DNA from: CAYNYM01 sp049366815
Lineage (GTDB): Bacteria; Desulfobacterota; DSM-4660; Desulfatiglandales; HGW-15
Direction: 5' to 3'
Assembly: GCA_049366815.1 (NCBI GenBank)
Contig: JBMNCO010000092.1
Location: 1-15,045 of the forward strand
Length of the DNA: 15,045 nucleotides
Shown piece by piece: positions 1 to 6,508 of the stretch; the stretch's first letter is position 1, and every line of letters starts with the position of its first letter. Under the pieces are notes generated by a model. The model was not told the DNA's origin. It ran no database searches and worked only from the letters and a program-made list of their open reading frames with translations. The translations under genes were made by a program, and so were the position numbers.

Positions 1-145
1 CACCCTTTCTTACGTTCCGAAGCTCCCGCTAGTCACTTCAGAAAGGAGCATGATTTCCACACAGTTATTGGGAAGGACCAAATTCATACCTCTTTTTGAA
101 CTTTTGCGCTAATCCATACCCCTGTACCGCGTCAAAGCAGATGGC
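1..145. other. Left-edge noncoding stretch, no gene recognised
   Basis: This is the region downstream of the minus-strand kinase that ends at 146. I see no clear terminator (no GC-rich stem followed by a T-run on the minus strand) and no response-regulator start. The only reading frame of note is a 25-codon minus-strand frame (10-87) without a convincing ribosome-binding site. Confidence 0.5.
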
Positions 146-2467
146 TTAGTGGCCGTGGCCTCTTTCCTTATCCTGGGATTGAACCTGCAATGGACCGGGA
201 AAAACGATTGAAAAGGTGGTTTCACCGGAATGACGGCAATCCTCTACGGTCGCACAGAACCGGCAGCGGCTGATTTTACCCGGGCAGAGGTCGCTGTTTT
301 TCGGGATGAAACGGCATCTCGAAGAAACCATCTGTATCTGGAAGCCGTAACGCTCGGAAAACGTTTTTATCCTCAGGAGATCAGTGCCCTTTCCGCCGGC
401 ATTAAAATCAAAGGGTCGTTTGGATGAATAATCCAGTGTTTCCCGGGTGGTGTAAAATCCTTCAAAAATTTGTTTGCGGGCCTCTTCCGTTATCCCTGTG
501 CCGAAATCATGAACCGACAAAACACACGCATTGCCTTTTTTTTGAAATTGAATCTCGATTTTCCCCTCGTCAGGGGTGTTTTCCACGGCATTTTTCACCA
601 AGGCATCAATGATCTTCTCCAGTACGTCCGCCGGAAGGTAGAGGAGCGGGAGGGAGTCAAGATGAGCGAAGATGTCCACCTGTCGATGGGAGAACTGCTG
701 TTTCAGCCTTTCAAGCCTTCTCTTTATGAATTCTGACGCGTGGATTTCCCCGGGAAGCGCCTCTTGGGTACCGAACAGCTCATCGATCCGATTTCGAATC
801 CTCGCAATGACGGGCCCTTCTCCAACCTGCTCAGCAACCAGGGTTTCCAGTATATCGGCACACCGGTCAAGGAGCAGGGAAAGCATGCCATGGATTTGAT
901 AATGCTTATCCCTCATGATGTCATGGACCTTATACTGGATTTCAAGAATCCTGTCGAGATTTCTTTCGGATCGATCCATGGCCGGTTGCCAAGTGAGGTC
1001 CTTGAGTTGACAAAGTTTTCGTTTCAGGATCTTGAGGTTCGTATAGAGAATAGACGTGGGGGTTTTCAACTCGTGGGATAAATGGTTTATGACCTTGTCT
1101 TTGGCCCGATTCAGGTCCGTAACTTCCCTGTAGGCCCTTTTGATTTCTTCTGAGAACCGGGCGTTTTCTATGGACAGGGCAACGGTTCCGGCGATCATGT
1201 TCAGAAGATCCCTGTCGCTCTCGTCGAAATTTCCATGCCTCTTGTCGGCGGCACAAAGGACGCCGATAATTCGATCAAAACTCCTCAAGGGGACCAGCAG
1301 CTGATTTTTGATCCTGTGCCCCGGCCTTTCGCCCGGTCCGAGGGAAAGCCCGGGCCCTTCTAATGAGTCATTGACGATGACTGCGTCTGCGGTCCTGATC
1401 ACCTTTCCGACGGCCAGTTGATTTATGGGGAAAGGGAGGCTCTCTGCCGTGGCCGGTGAATTGGAGTAGTCACAGGTCGTACCGGGTAAAAAGAGTTCTT
1501 TGTTGTCTTCGTCTCTCAGAATGACGATGGCCTTTTGCGATGCCAGGAGTCTCTTTACTTCACCTCTGACAAATTCGAGAAGCTCTTCGTAGTCGGGATA
1601 TTCAGGAAGGGCCCGGCTTATCTGTAGAACCGCCTCGTTCTGCCGGGCAATCCTTTTTTCCTGGGTGATATCCCTCAGGATGACTAACTCTGCGGCAGGA
1701 CCATCCCCGGTCTCAGAGAAGACGGTGGAACTGATAGAGACATCCAGGCTCTTCCCATCCTTTGTAAGTCTCTTTGATTCCCGTTGGATGGAGGATTTTT
1801 TTTGCCTGGACCTTTTGCCGTCCTCGAACAGAGCGTCGTCGATATCCGGAGGGATGAAAGGAATCTTTTTGCCCTTCAGTTCCTCAAGTGTCCATCCGAA
1901 GGTTTGGGAGAACGCCGAATTGAGATATGAAACATGACCTTGCGCCGTGATGAGGGCGACGGGGGAGGGGAGGAGATCCAGGAGATCGCGGTATCTGTGC
2001 TCTGACTTCCGCAGGGCCTCTTCAGTGCGTTTATGTTCTGTAATATCTTGAAGGGTCTCAACGGCACCCATAATACGGTCCCGCTCGTCCTTCAAGGGGG
2101 CAGCCGTGAAAAAGAGCCATTTCCCTTCATCCCACGGATCGGAAAAAAAGGCTTCAGCCTCGTAGGCTCCTTCCACAACCTGGGACTTTCTGCATGTGCT
2201 CCCGTAAAACTTGACGATCTCCTCTTGCGTGGCCCGGTCAACGATGAGATCCGCCAATACCGGCCTTTTTGCGGAATAAAAGGCCAGCCAATGTCGGTTC
2301 GTCCCTACGATCTCATTGAAAGAAATGCCCGTGAGATTCTCGAATGCCCTGTTACAGTGGGTGACCACATGGTTTTCGTCAATCACGAACGTTGGTATGG
2401 AACTGCATTGCACGATTTGAGAAAGGCGTTTTCGGTCATTCTGAAGAGATTTTTCCAGCCCCTTCAC
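146..2467 (-). CDS. PAS-PAS-GAF sensor histidine kinase with a C-terminal cysteine cluster
   Basis: This 773-residue protein is a cytoplasmic sensor kinase with no membrane segment. Domain order: PAS about residues 14-146, of the subtype with GTNRHWLAFY and RPVLADLI signatures; a second PAS about 155-272; GAF about 285-440; HisKA with phospho-acceptor H465 in NHLSHELKTP; and a HATPase domain with N-box N626, G1 box DFGTG (654-658), F-box GFYTTR (670-675) and a G2-like GGKGTD (691-696). The stretch between H465 and the N-box is about 160 residues, longer than usual. Between G2 and the end lie five cysteines (718, 728, 735, 738, 744; spacing C-x9-C-x6-C-x2-C-x5-C), which could bind metal or sense redox (inference). 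The start is GTG. The purine-rich GGAAGGGAG abuts it, so spacing is poor, yet it is the only standard start before the upstream in-frame stop. No response regulator is adjacent, so it is an orphan kinase. The architecture is clear; the signal and partner are unknown. Confidence 0.92.
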   Translation of the reverse strand: MKGLEKSLQNDRKRLSQIVQCSSIPTFVIDENHVVTHCNRAFENLTGISFNEIVGTNRHWLAFYSAKRPVLADLIVDRATQEEIVKFYGSTCRKSQVVEGAYEAEAFFSDPWDEGKWLFFTAAPLKDERDRIMGAVETLQDITEHKRTEEALRKSEHRYRDLLDLLPSPVALITAQGHVSYLNSAFSQTFGWTLEELKGKKIPFIPPDIDDALFEDGKRSRQKKSSIQRESKRLTKDGKSLDVSISSTVFSETGDGPAAELVILRDITQEKRIARQNEAVLQISRALPEYPDYEELLEFVRGEVKRLLASQKAIVILRDEDNKELFLPGTTCDYSNSPATAESLPFPINQLAVGKVIRTADAVIVNDSLEGPGLSLGPGERPGHRIKNQLLVPLRSFDRIIGVLCAADKRHGNFDESDRDLLNMIAGTVALSIENARFSEEIKRAYREVTDLNRAKDKVINHLSHELKTPTSILYTNLKILKRKLCQLKDLTWQPAMDRSERNLDRILEIQYKVHDIMRDKHYQIHGMLSLLLDRCADILETLVAEQVGEGPVIARIRNRIDELFGTQEALPGEIHASEFIKRRLERLKQQFSHRQVDIFAHLDSLPLLYLPADVLEKIIDALVKNAVENTPDEGKIEIQFQKKGNACVLSVHDFGTGITEEARKQIFEGFYTTRETLDYSSKRPFDFNAGGKGTDLLRIKTFSERYGFQIQMVSSRCRFIPKNSDLCPGKISRCRFCATVEDCRHSGETTFSIVFPGPLQVQSQDKERGHGH

Positions 2468-2534
2468 CTCCCTTCCATCGACCGACCTCTCAGCCGTCTT
2501 ATCGTCCCTTAATCTGGAGATATCCCTACTTGAA

Positions 2535-2563
2535 AGAATAGGATATTACTAAGGAAATCTCAA
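2535..2563 (-). promoter_or_regulatory. Candidate sigma70-type promoter of the PAS kinase
   Basis: On the minus strand TTGAGA (2558-2563) is followed after 17 bases by TATTCT (2535-2540). That is five and four matches to the consensus hexamers. Transcription would begin near 2528, about 60 bases before the GTG start. The placement fits the start choice, but hexamer matching by eye is weak evidence. Confidence 0.35.
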
Positions 2564-2968
2564 TAGCAATTTGAGGAAACGTCCGTTGCAATCGCGCCCT
2601 ATGCAATTGTTCTCCTTGACTTGTGAGAGGTTTCTTTGTAAAAAACCGATAATCATGAACGCCTTTGTTGTGTATGACGTCCACAATGGCAACACGAAAA
2701 ACAAGTATCCCGCAAAACCCGGTACCGGGATTAGGAAAAGAGGAAATCCAGGGTATCCCGGAGTTCTCACGAAAGGGACTGTGAATAAGGCAGCGAAACG
2801 TTCTCAGAGAATCCAAAGCAAGCATGAGGTTTGAAGTTTACGTGAGGGTTATGATTTAAAAATTTCAGGGTTAGTCGAAGATGGGGGAGGACCTATCCGC
2901 CCCTGCTTGGGTGGCAGTTTATGTGAAACCATCGGAATAGACTAACTGAGTTCGGAGGTTTTGGGCCT
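2545..2968. other. Divergent intergenic stretch without a recognisable gene
   Basis: These roughly 420 bases separate the minus-strand kinase from the plus-strand acetyltransferase. Open frames of up to about 100 codons exist on both strands, but their translations have no recognisable family features and no convincing ribosome-binding sites. The only clear structure is a 12-base perfect palindrome at 2718-2729. Confidence 0.5.
2718..2729. repeat. 12-bp perfect palindrome CCCGGTACCGGG
   Basis: The sequence is identical to its own reverse complement. It sits in the middle of the divergent intergenic region, about 155 bases upstream of the kinase promoter candidate and 240 bases upstream of the acetyltransferase start. 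A dimeric regulator's operator is possible, but no second copy was seen in the window. Confidence 0.4.
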
Positions 2969-3406
2969 GTGGATGGGATCTTGATTAGAAGAGTTAAGAC
3001 TGAAGATGCTGATGAAATCGTCCGGATTGAGGCGGCCATCACCCAGGCGCCCGATGGAATCGATTTAAGACGCATCATCGAGGAACGATCGGAAAGAAGG
3101 GGTGATGCCGGCTTCGTAGCCGAACTTGAGGGCAGGGTTGTAGGGTACATGTTCAGCTCTGTTACTTCCGGGAGCTTTGGCGTGAATAAGAGCGCCTGGA
3201 TCAGCGTGCTTGGGGTTGATCCAAAATTTATGGGACAGGGTATCGGAAAAAGACTGGCCGAGACAATATTCGAGCACTATCGGGAGCAGGGTATTAAGGA
3301 TATTTTTACAACCGTGAGATGGGACTACGCGGATCAACTCTCCTTTTTCAAGACCTTGGGGTTTGAGAGAAGCAACTTCCTTCATCTCAGAAAAGGCCTT
3401 GATTAG
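2969..3406 (+). CDS. GNAT-family N-acetyltransferase
   Basis: This 145-residue single-domain protein transfers an acetyl group from acetyl-CoA to an amine. The substrate cannot be read from sequence. It opens with the typical beta-1/helix-1 segment IRRVKTEDADEIVRIE. Its acetyl-CoA binding motif A is present as SVLGVDPKFMGQGIGKRL, with the Q-G-I-G-K turn that holds the pyrophosphate. The C-terminal half ends in FFKTLGFERS, the usual motif B region. The length matches RimI-like members. The start is GTG at 2969, supported by GGAGGT at 2954-2959 with 9-base spacing; an ATG 4 bases downstream is out of frame. The DUF2080-like gene follows 44 bases later on the same strand, so the two may be co-transcribed. 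Protein acetylation is possible but not shown. Confidence 0.88.
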   Translation: MDGILIRRVKTEDADEIVRIEAAITQAPDGIDLRRIIEERSERRGDAGFVAELEGRVVGYMFSSVTSGSFGVNKSAWISVLGVDPKFMGQGIGKRLAETIFEHYREQGIKDIFTTVRWDYADQLSFFKTLGFERSNFLHLRKGLD

Positions 3407-3450
3407 GTGATGCCTTTTGTTGGTCGGATCGGACCTGAGTCATAAGGCGG

Positions 3451-3636
3451 ATGAAAGTGGATCAGGAAAAAAAGGGAAACGACGCCTCCTCAATGATGCT
3501 CAATAAAAGCGTTAAATTTGAGGTCTATGGCGAAGAAATTATTGATAAAAAAGTCAGGAAGAGTGGAAACAGCGGCAGGATCTATCTCCCACCGGAATGG
3601 GTGGGACGCTATGTTAAAATAATAAGAATCAATTAG
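3451..3636 (+). CDS. Small DUF2080-like (AbrB-fold-like) 'transposon-encoded' protein
   Basis: This 61-residue protein has a variable N-terminus followed by a conserved-looking core: FEVYGEEIIDKKVRKSG, then NSGRIYLPPEWVG, then VKIIRIN. The pattern K-x-GNSGR-I-LP-x-W-G resembles SpoVT/AbrB-type swapped-hairpin folds and, as I recall the family, DUF2080, annotated as a putative transposon-encoded protein in archaea and deltaproteobacteria. Its biochemical role is unknown; DNA binding is an inference from the fold. The start at 3451 is uncertain: in-frame ATGs at 3493 and 3496 (residues 15 and 16) would keep the whole core, and none of the three has a strong ribosome-binding site. No transposase accompanies it. 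A dispersed palindromic repeat begins about 20 bases after its stop codon. Confidence 0.65.
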   Translation: MKVDQEKKGNDASSMMLNKSVKFEVYGEEIIDKKVRKSGNSGRIYLPPEWVGRYVKIIRIN

Positions 3637-3655
3637 TCTCTTTCCCTTCCAGATA

Positions 3656-3770
3656 GATGTGATTTCCGGATGGAGCGGTCTGCTATCAGCATTCAGCCTC
3701 ATGCCTTGTCTTTGCATGGTTTTCGCTGATAGCTGATCGCAGACGGCTGGCAGCACGAATTCGGGAGTGT
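3656..3770 (+). repeat. Dispersed intergenic repeat, copy A
   Basis: About 115 bases match, in inverted orientation, the copy at 12155-12270. Identical blocks include the 16-mer GGAGCGGTCTGCTATC (3672-3687) and the 13-mer CATGCCTTGTCTT (3700-3712), followed by GCAT and GCTGAT-x-GCTGA. The copy contains an inverted repeat, GCTATCAGC (3682-3690) with GCTGATAGC (3725-3733), so its RNA could fold. It lies between the DUF2080-like gene and the convergent end of the UPF0210 gene, where it could also act as a transcription barrier. Confidence 0.8.
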
Positions 3771-3793
3771 CTATTCCCGGACATGCACTATGC

Positions 3794-5167
3794 TCAGTTC
3801 ACCAGACTCTGGGTGGGGGCGGGAATCCTGCCTCCGAGACGGATAAAGTCCCTGGATCCGTGATTTTCTCTTATGGAAATGATGGTCGCGGAGCCCAAAA
3901 GACCCCCAAAATGTGCCTTGTCTCCTGCCTTTTTGCCGGGAACGGGTATAAGACGTGTTGCAGTAGTCTTTCTGTTGATGACCCCTATGGCCATCTCATC
4001 TGCAATGATGGCTGCGATAGTCTCCGATGACAGGTCTCCAGGCAGCGCGACCATATCAAGCCCCACGGAGCAGACACTGGTCAAGGCCTCGAGTTTTTCC
4101 AGGGACAGATATCCCTGACGTGCCGCTTCTGAAATGTTGATATCCTCGCTTACCGGGATAAATGCCCCGCTCAATCCCCCCACATAGGAACTTGCAAAGG
4201 CTCCTCCCTTCTTGACCGCATCATTGAGAAGGGCCAGGATTGCCGTGGATCCCGGGACACCGATACTCGTGAGACCCATGCTCTGGAATATCTCCCCGAC
4301 ACTGTCCCCCACGTTCGGTGTCGGGGCCAGGGACAGATCTACGACCCCGAAGAGAACCCCGAGTTTCTGTGCGACTTCCCTTCCAATGAGTTCGCCCACC
4401 CGCGTCACCTTAAATGCCGTTCTCTTGATGATCTCCGAGAGTTGTCCAAGATCGAGTTTTGGGTTCGCGGACCGTGCCCGATCAATGGCCTTTCTTACTA
4501 CACCCGGTCCGCTTACACCTACGTTGATGACCGCGTCCGGTTCACCGATGCCGAGATAGGCGCCGGCCATAAAAGGGATATCCTGAGGAATGTTTGCGAA
4601 AACGCAAAGTTTTGCACAGGCGATACCGTCGGCCTCTGATGTGTATTCGGCTGCCGTCTTTATGGTCTCCCCCATCAGCTTGACGGCGTCCATATTAATT
4701 CCTGCCCGGGTCGAGGCCACATTGATGGATGCACAGACCCTCTCGGTCTCGGACAGGGCTTCAGGCAGGGCCTCAATCAAAGAGCGATCTCCTTTTGCAA
4801 AGCCCTTTTCAACGAGTGCGCTGAAACCGCCGATGAAGTCCACCCGGACCTCGTTGGCTGCAGAGTCAAGGGTCTTTGCCACTTCCACCATTTGGGCCGA
4901 GGAAAAGGGTGCGCCGGCGACTGCTATAGGGCTTACGGCGATCCTTTTATTGACAACCGGGATGCCGTATTTATCACCGACTTCATCACAAACTCTCACG
5001 AGTTCCCTGGCAAGGCGGCAGATCTTTTGTCGCACCAACGTTGTGAAATGGTTCAGATCATGGCTGGCGCAGTCCAAAAGACTGATCCCCAGGGTTACGG
5101 TTCGAACATCCAGGTGTTCATTTTTGAGCATCTCCAGGGTTGAAAGGACGTCTCGGTCGCTTAGCAT
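3794..5167 (-). CDS. UPF0210 / DUF711 (PFL) family protein
   Basis: This protein of 457 residues matches the UPF0210/DUF711 family along its whole length. Family-like stretches include HLDVRTVTLGISLLDC near the N-terminus, VNKRIAVSPIAVAG, IGEPDAVINVGVSGPGVV, FGVVDLSLAPTPNVGDSV and the C-terminal HFGGLLGSATIISI. Glycine- and serine-rich loops suggest ligand binding, but no reaction has been established for the family. The frame is open to an ATG at 5233. I chose the ATG at 5167 because family members start with MLS-x-R-x-VL and the 22 extra residues (basic, His-rich) look non-conserved. GAGAGA lies just upstream of 5167, whereas the upstream ATG has no clear ribosome-binding site. The gene follows the ACT gene on the same strand, 102 bases away with this start or 36 with the longer one. 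A small ACT protein next to this family is a recurrent arrangement. Confidence 0.9.
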   Translation of the reverse strand: MLSDRDVLSTLEMLKNEHLDVRTVTLGISLLDCASHDLNHFTTLVRQKICRLARELVRVCDEVGDKYGIPVVNKRIAVSPIAVAGAPFSSAQMVEVAKTLDSAANEVRVDFIGGFSALVEKGFAKGDRSLIEALPEALSETERVCASINVASTRAGINMDAVKLMGETIKTAAEYTSEADGIACAKLCVFANIPQDIPFMAGAYLGIGEPDAVINVGVSGPGVVRKAIDRARSANPKLDLGQLSEIIKRTAFKVTRVGELIGREVAQKLGVLFGVVDLSLAPTPNVGDSVGEIFQSMGLTSIGVPGSTAILALLNDAVKKGGAFASSYVGGLSGAFIPVSEDINISEAARQGYLSLEKLEALTSVCSVGLDMVALPGDLSSETIAAIIADEMAIGVINRKTTATRLIPVPGKKAGDKAHFGGLLGSATIISIRENHGSRDFIRLGGRIPAPTQSLVN

Positions 5168-5269
5168 ATCGTGTCTCTCGGTTTGTGAAAGATGATCACC
5201 GTGTTTTCGGTGAGGTTTGGATTGATAGCGCATTCAAGATCATAGGTTTGGGTTTACAGACACTGGTCG

Positions 5270-5830
5270 TCAGGCCCTGTGAATGGCCTCAAAAATGTCT
5301 CTGTGCTGAATGCTGAGAACCAGGTCCAGGTCTTTTGCCCTTTCCCTCAAGGCCTGTCTGAATGCCTGATGGTCTATGTCCAGGGGGATATCGACTTCAT
5401 AGATGACCACGGTGTCCCGTCTGGTGGAAACCTGATTTTCATGGGCAAGGGCCTTGAGGTTCGTAATATTGGCCTTGAATCTTGCCATGATCTCCGTAAG
5501 CGTGGCGATCAGCCCGAGGCTGTCCGGTCCTATCGTTGTGATGACAAAGGGTTCACTGGTGACCGGGGCCGCCGGTCCTTCGGCTGATTCCATGGGCTTC
5601 AGGAAGGCGTAAAGCCCGAGTGGCTTCAATCCCCGACGCAAACGCATCAGGAGATCGTCGGCCTGAAGTTCTTCAGGTTTGGATACGATGAAAATGGCCG
5701 CGAATTCGGTCTGCAATATGGTTTGACTTGCATTCTCGATGTTACAGTTGTTTTCTGTGAGAATCCTGGAAACAGCGGCGACAATACCTGCCTGATCTGT
5801 CCCTAAAATAGAAATCACGACCTTTTGCAT
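5270..5830 (-). CDS. Tandem ACT-domain protein (GcvR-like)
   Basis: This 186-residue protein consists of two ACT domains. The first (about 1-80) starts VVISILGTDQAGIVAAVSR, the second (about 93-175) starts FVITTIGPDSLGLIATLTEI. Both show the G-x-D-x-x-G-[IL] turn that binds small molecules, usually amino acids, at dimer interfaces. They are joined by an Ala/Pro/Glu-rich linker. Length and layout resemble the glycine-cleavage regulator GcvR, and there is no DNA-binding or catalytic domain. It is the first gene of a two-gene operon with the UPF0210 protein, so the two may form a sensor/effector pair (inference). ATG at 5830 has GAGG four bases upstream, and a good promoter lies at 5869-5897. 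Confidence 0.88.
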   Translation of the reverse strand: MQKVVISILGTDQAGIVAAVSRILTENNCNIENASQTILQTEFAAIFIVSKPEELQADDLLMRLRRGLKPLGLYAFLKPMESAEGPAAPVTSEPFVITTIGPDSLGLIATLTEIMARFKANITNLKALAHENQVSTRRDTVVIYEVDIPLDIDHQAFRQALRERAKDLDLVLSIQHRDIFEAIHRA

Positions 5831-5868
5831 AGATCCTCGCTTTCCCCCTGAGCGTGATAAAATAGGGC

Positions 5869-5897
5869 ACGATAATCCCCTGCGGGGGAAATGTCAA
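5869..5897 (-). promoter_or_regulatory. Promoter of the ACT/UPF0210 operon with a palindromic spacer
   Basis: On the minus strand a perfect -35 box TTGACA (5892-5897) is followed after 17 bases by TATCGT (5869-5874). Transcription would begin near 5862, giving a leader of about 32 bases. The spacer contains an inverted repeat (TCCCC 5876-5880 with GGGGA 5885-5889) that could be an operator. Confidence 0.55.
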
Positions 5898-6260
5898 CGA
5901 TGGATCTGCACTTATAGGTGGCGTAAATTTTGTTTTTGGACCACTTTTGTCCAAATAGGTTTTTCGAGTGAAAGGATGAAAATGTCCTGCGAATGAGGGG
6001 CTGCAGTCTTGGCACAAAAAAACAGGATCCCACCTGTATGAGGAGAAAATCATCGAGGGGAAAATCTCTTTGGAAGCCGAAGGAAGGCAAGAAGCAGGTT
6101 TCCCGTTCGTTCAACCAGGGCCGTTTTGGAAAAATGATGCGGTTGCTGTTTGGGCGCATGGGTTGAAATAACCTCCAGGATCATATAAAGCCATTCGAAG
6201 GGGACGATTCCCCGTTTTTTCGATCCGCTAGGAATGAAACCCCGGCGATCCGACAGTTCA
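5898..6260. other. Intergenic stretch with a hairpin and a small basic reading frame
   Basis: No recognised gene lies here. A 7-base inverted repeat TTTGGAC/GTCCAAA (5935-5941, 5949-5955) with a 7-base loop is present. A 42-codon plus-strand frame (6038-6166) encodes a very basic peptide (14 Lys/Arg, one acidic residue) but has no good ribosome-binding site. A terminator-like hairpin follows at 6200-6220, which suggests that some plus-strand transcript ends there. Confidence 0.4.
6200..6220 (+). terminator. Short rho-independent terminator-like hairpin
   Basis: GGGGA (6200-6204) pairs with TCCCC (6209-6213) around a 4-base loop and is followed by G and six T residues (6215-6220). The 5-bp stem is short but GC-rich. 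It lies upstream of the PBP promoter candidate, with no recognised plus-strand gene before it to terminate. Confidence 0.4.
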
Positions 6261-6288
6261 TTGATTATTTATGCGAATTTTGTTAAAT
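6261..6288 (+). promoter_or_regulatory. Candidate promoter of the PBP gene
   Basis: TTGATT (6261-6266) is followed after 16 bases by TTAAAT (6283-6288), each four of six consensus matches. The area is AT-rich compared with its surroundings. Transcription would start near 6295, leaving a leader of about 210 bases before the GTG at 6508. Confidence 0.35.
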
Positions 6289-6295
6289 AGAATCC

Positions 6296-6508
6296 ATGCA
6301 GGGACCATCGATCCTTGGATGGGGCCGTCGGCACCTGGGGAGGGAGGATACTTCTGTCCTTGACGTTTTCTGCGGATGGCTGAAGACTTGGTGCACCAAT
6401 CCGGTCACCTTTAGTCTGCGGGCGAGCATCAAACAGGGAAAATTGCGATGTCCCCGGTGCATGTCAAAAATTAAACCATTCCGGTCTCCGGAACGGAGAA
6501 AGATGTAG
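6296..6508 (+). CDS. Possible upstream open reading frame in the PBP leader
   Basis: This 70-codon frame has no recognisable family. It contains a CPRC motif and a basic C-terminus. Its TAG stop (6506-6508) shares the G with the GTG start of the PBP gene, the kind of overlap seen in translational coupling. It has no visible ribosome-binding site, and its ATG lies almost at the predicted transcription start, so it would have to be leaderless. It may be chance; it is listed because of the overlap and because it runs through the hairpins around the PBP ribosome-binding site. Confidence 0.2.
   Translation: MQGPSILGWGRRHLGREDTSVLDVFCGWLKTWCTNPVTFSLRASIKQGKLRCPRCMSKIKPFRSPERRKM
6479..6499 (+). promoter_or_regulatory. 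Mutually exclusive hairpins over the PBP ribosome-binding site
   Basis: The ribosome-binding site GGAG (6495-6498) lies 9 bases before the GTG start. TCTCC (6485-6489) can pair with GGAGA (6495-6499) and hide it. TTCCGG (6479-6484) can instead pair with CCGGAA (6488-6493) and leave it free. The two stems compete for bases 6488-6489. Confidence 0.35.

Noticed and set aside
10..87. Minus-strand 25-codon frame containing TSGSFG, echoing the same six residues in the acetyltransferase at 2969-3406
   Set aside because: Six residues are too few to argue for a gene remnant, and the surrounding codons do not match the acetyltransferase.
2526..2834. Open frames on both strands in the kinase/acetyltransferase gap
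   Set aside because: No recognisable family features, no ribosome-binding site, and the two frames are largely shadows of each other.
3762..3779. CGGGA/TCCCG hairpin as a terminator between DUF2080 and UPF0210
   Set aside because: Only five base pairs and no T-run on either strand; it lies at the edge of the dispersed repeat.
5168..5233. 22-residue N-terminal extension of the UPF0210 protein
   Set aside because: The family begins at MLS-x-R; the extension is basic and low in family character, and the upstream ATG has no clear ribosome-binding site.
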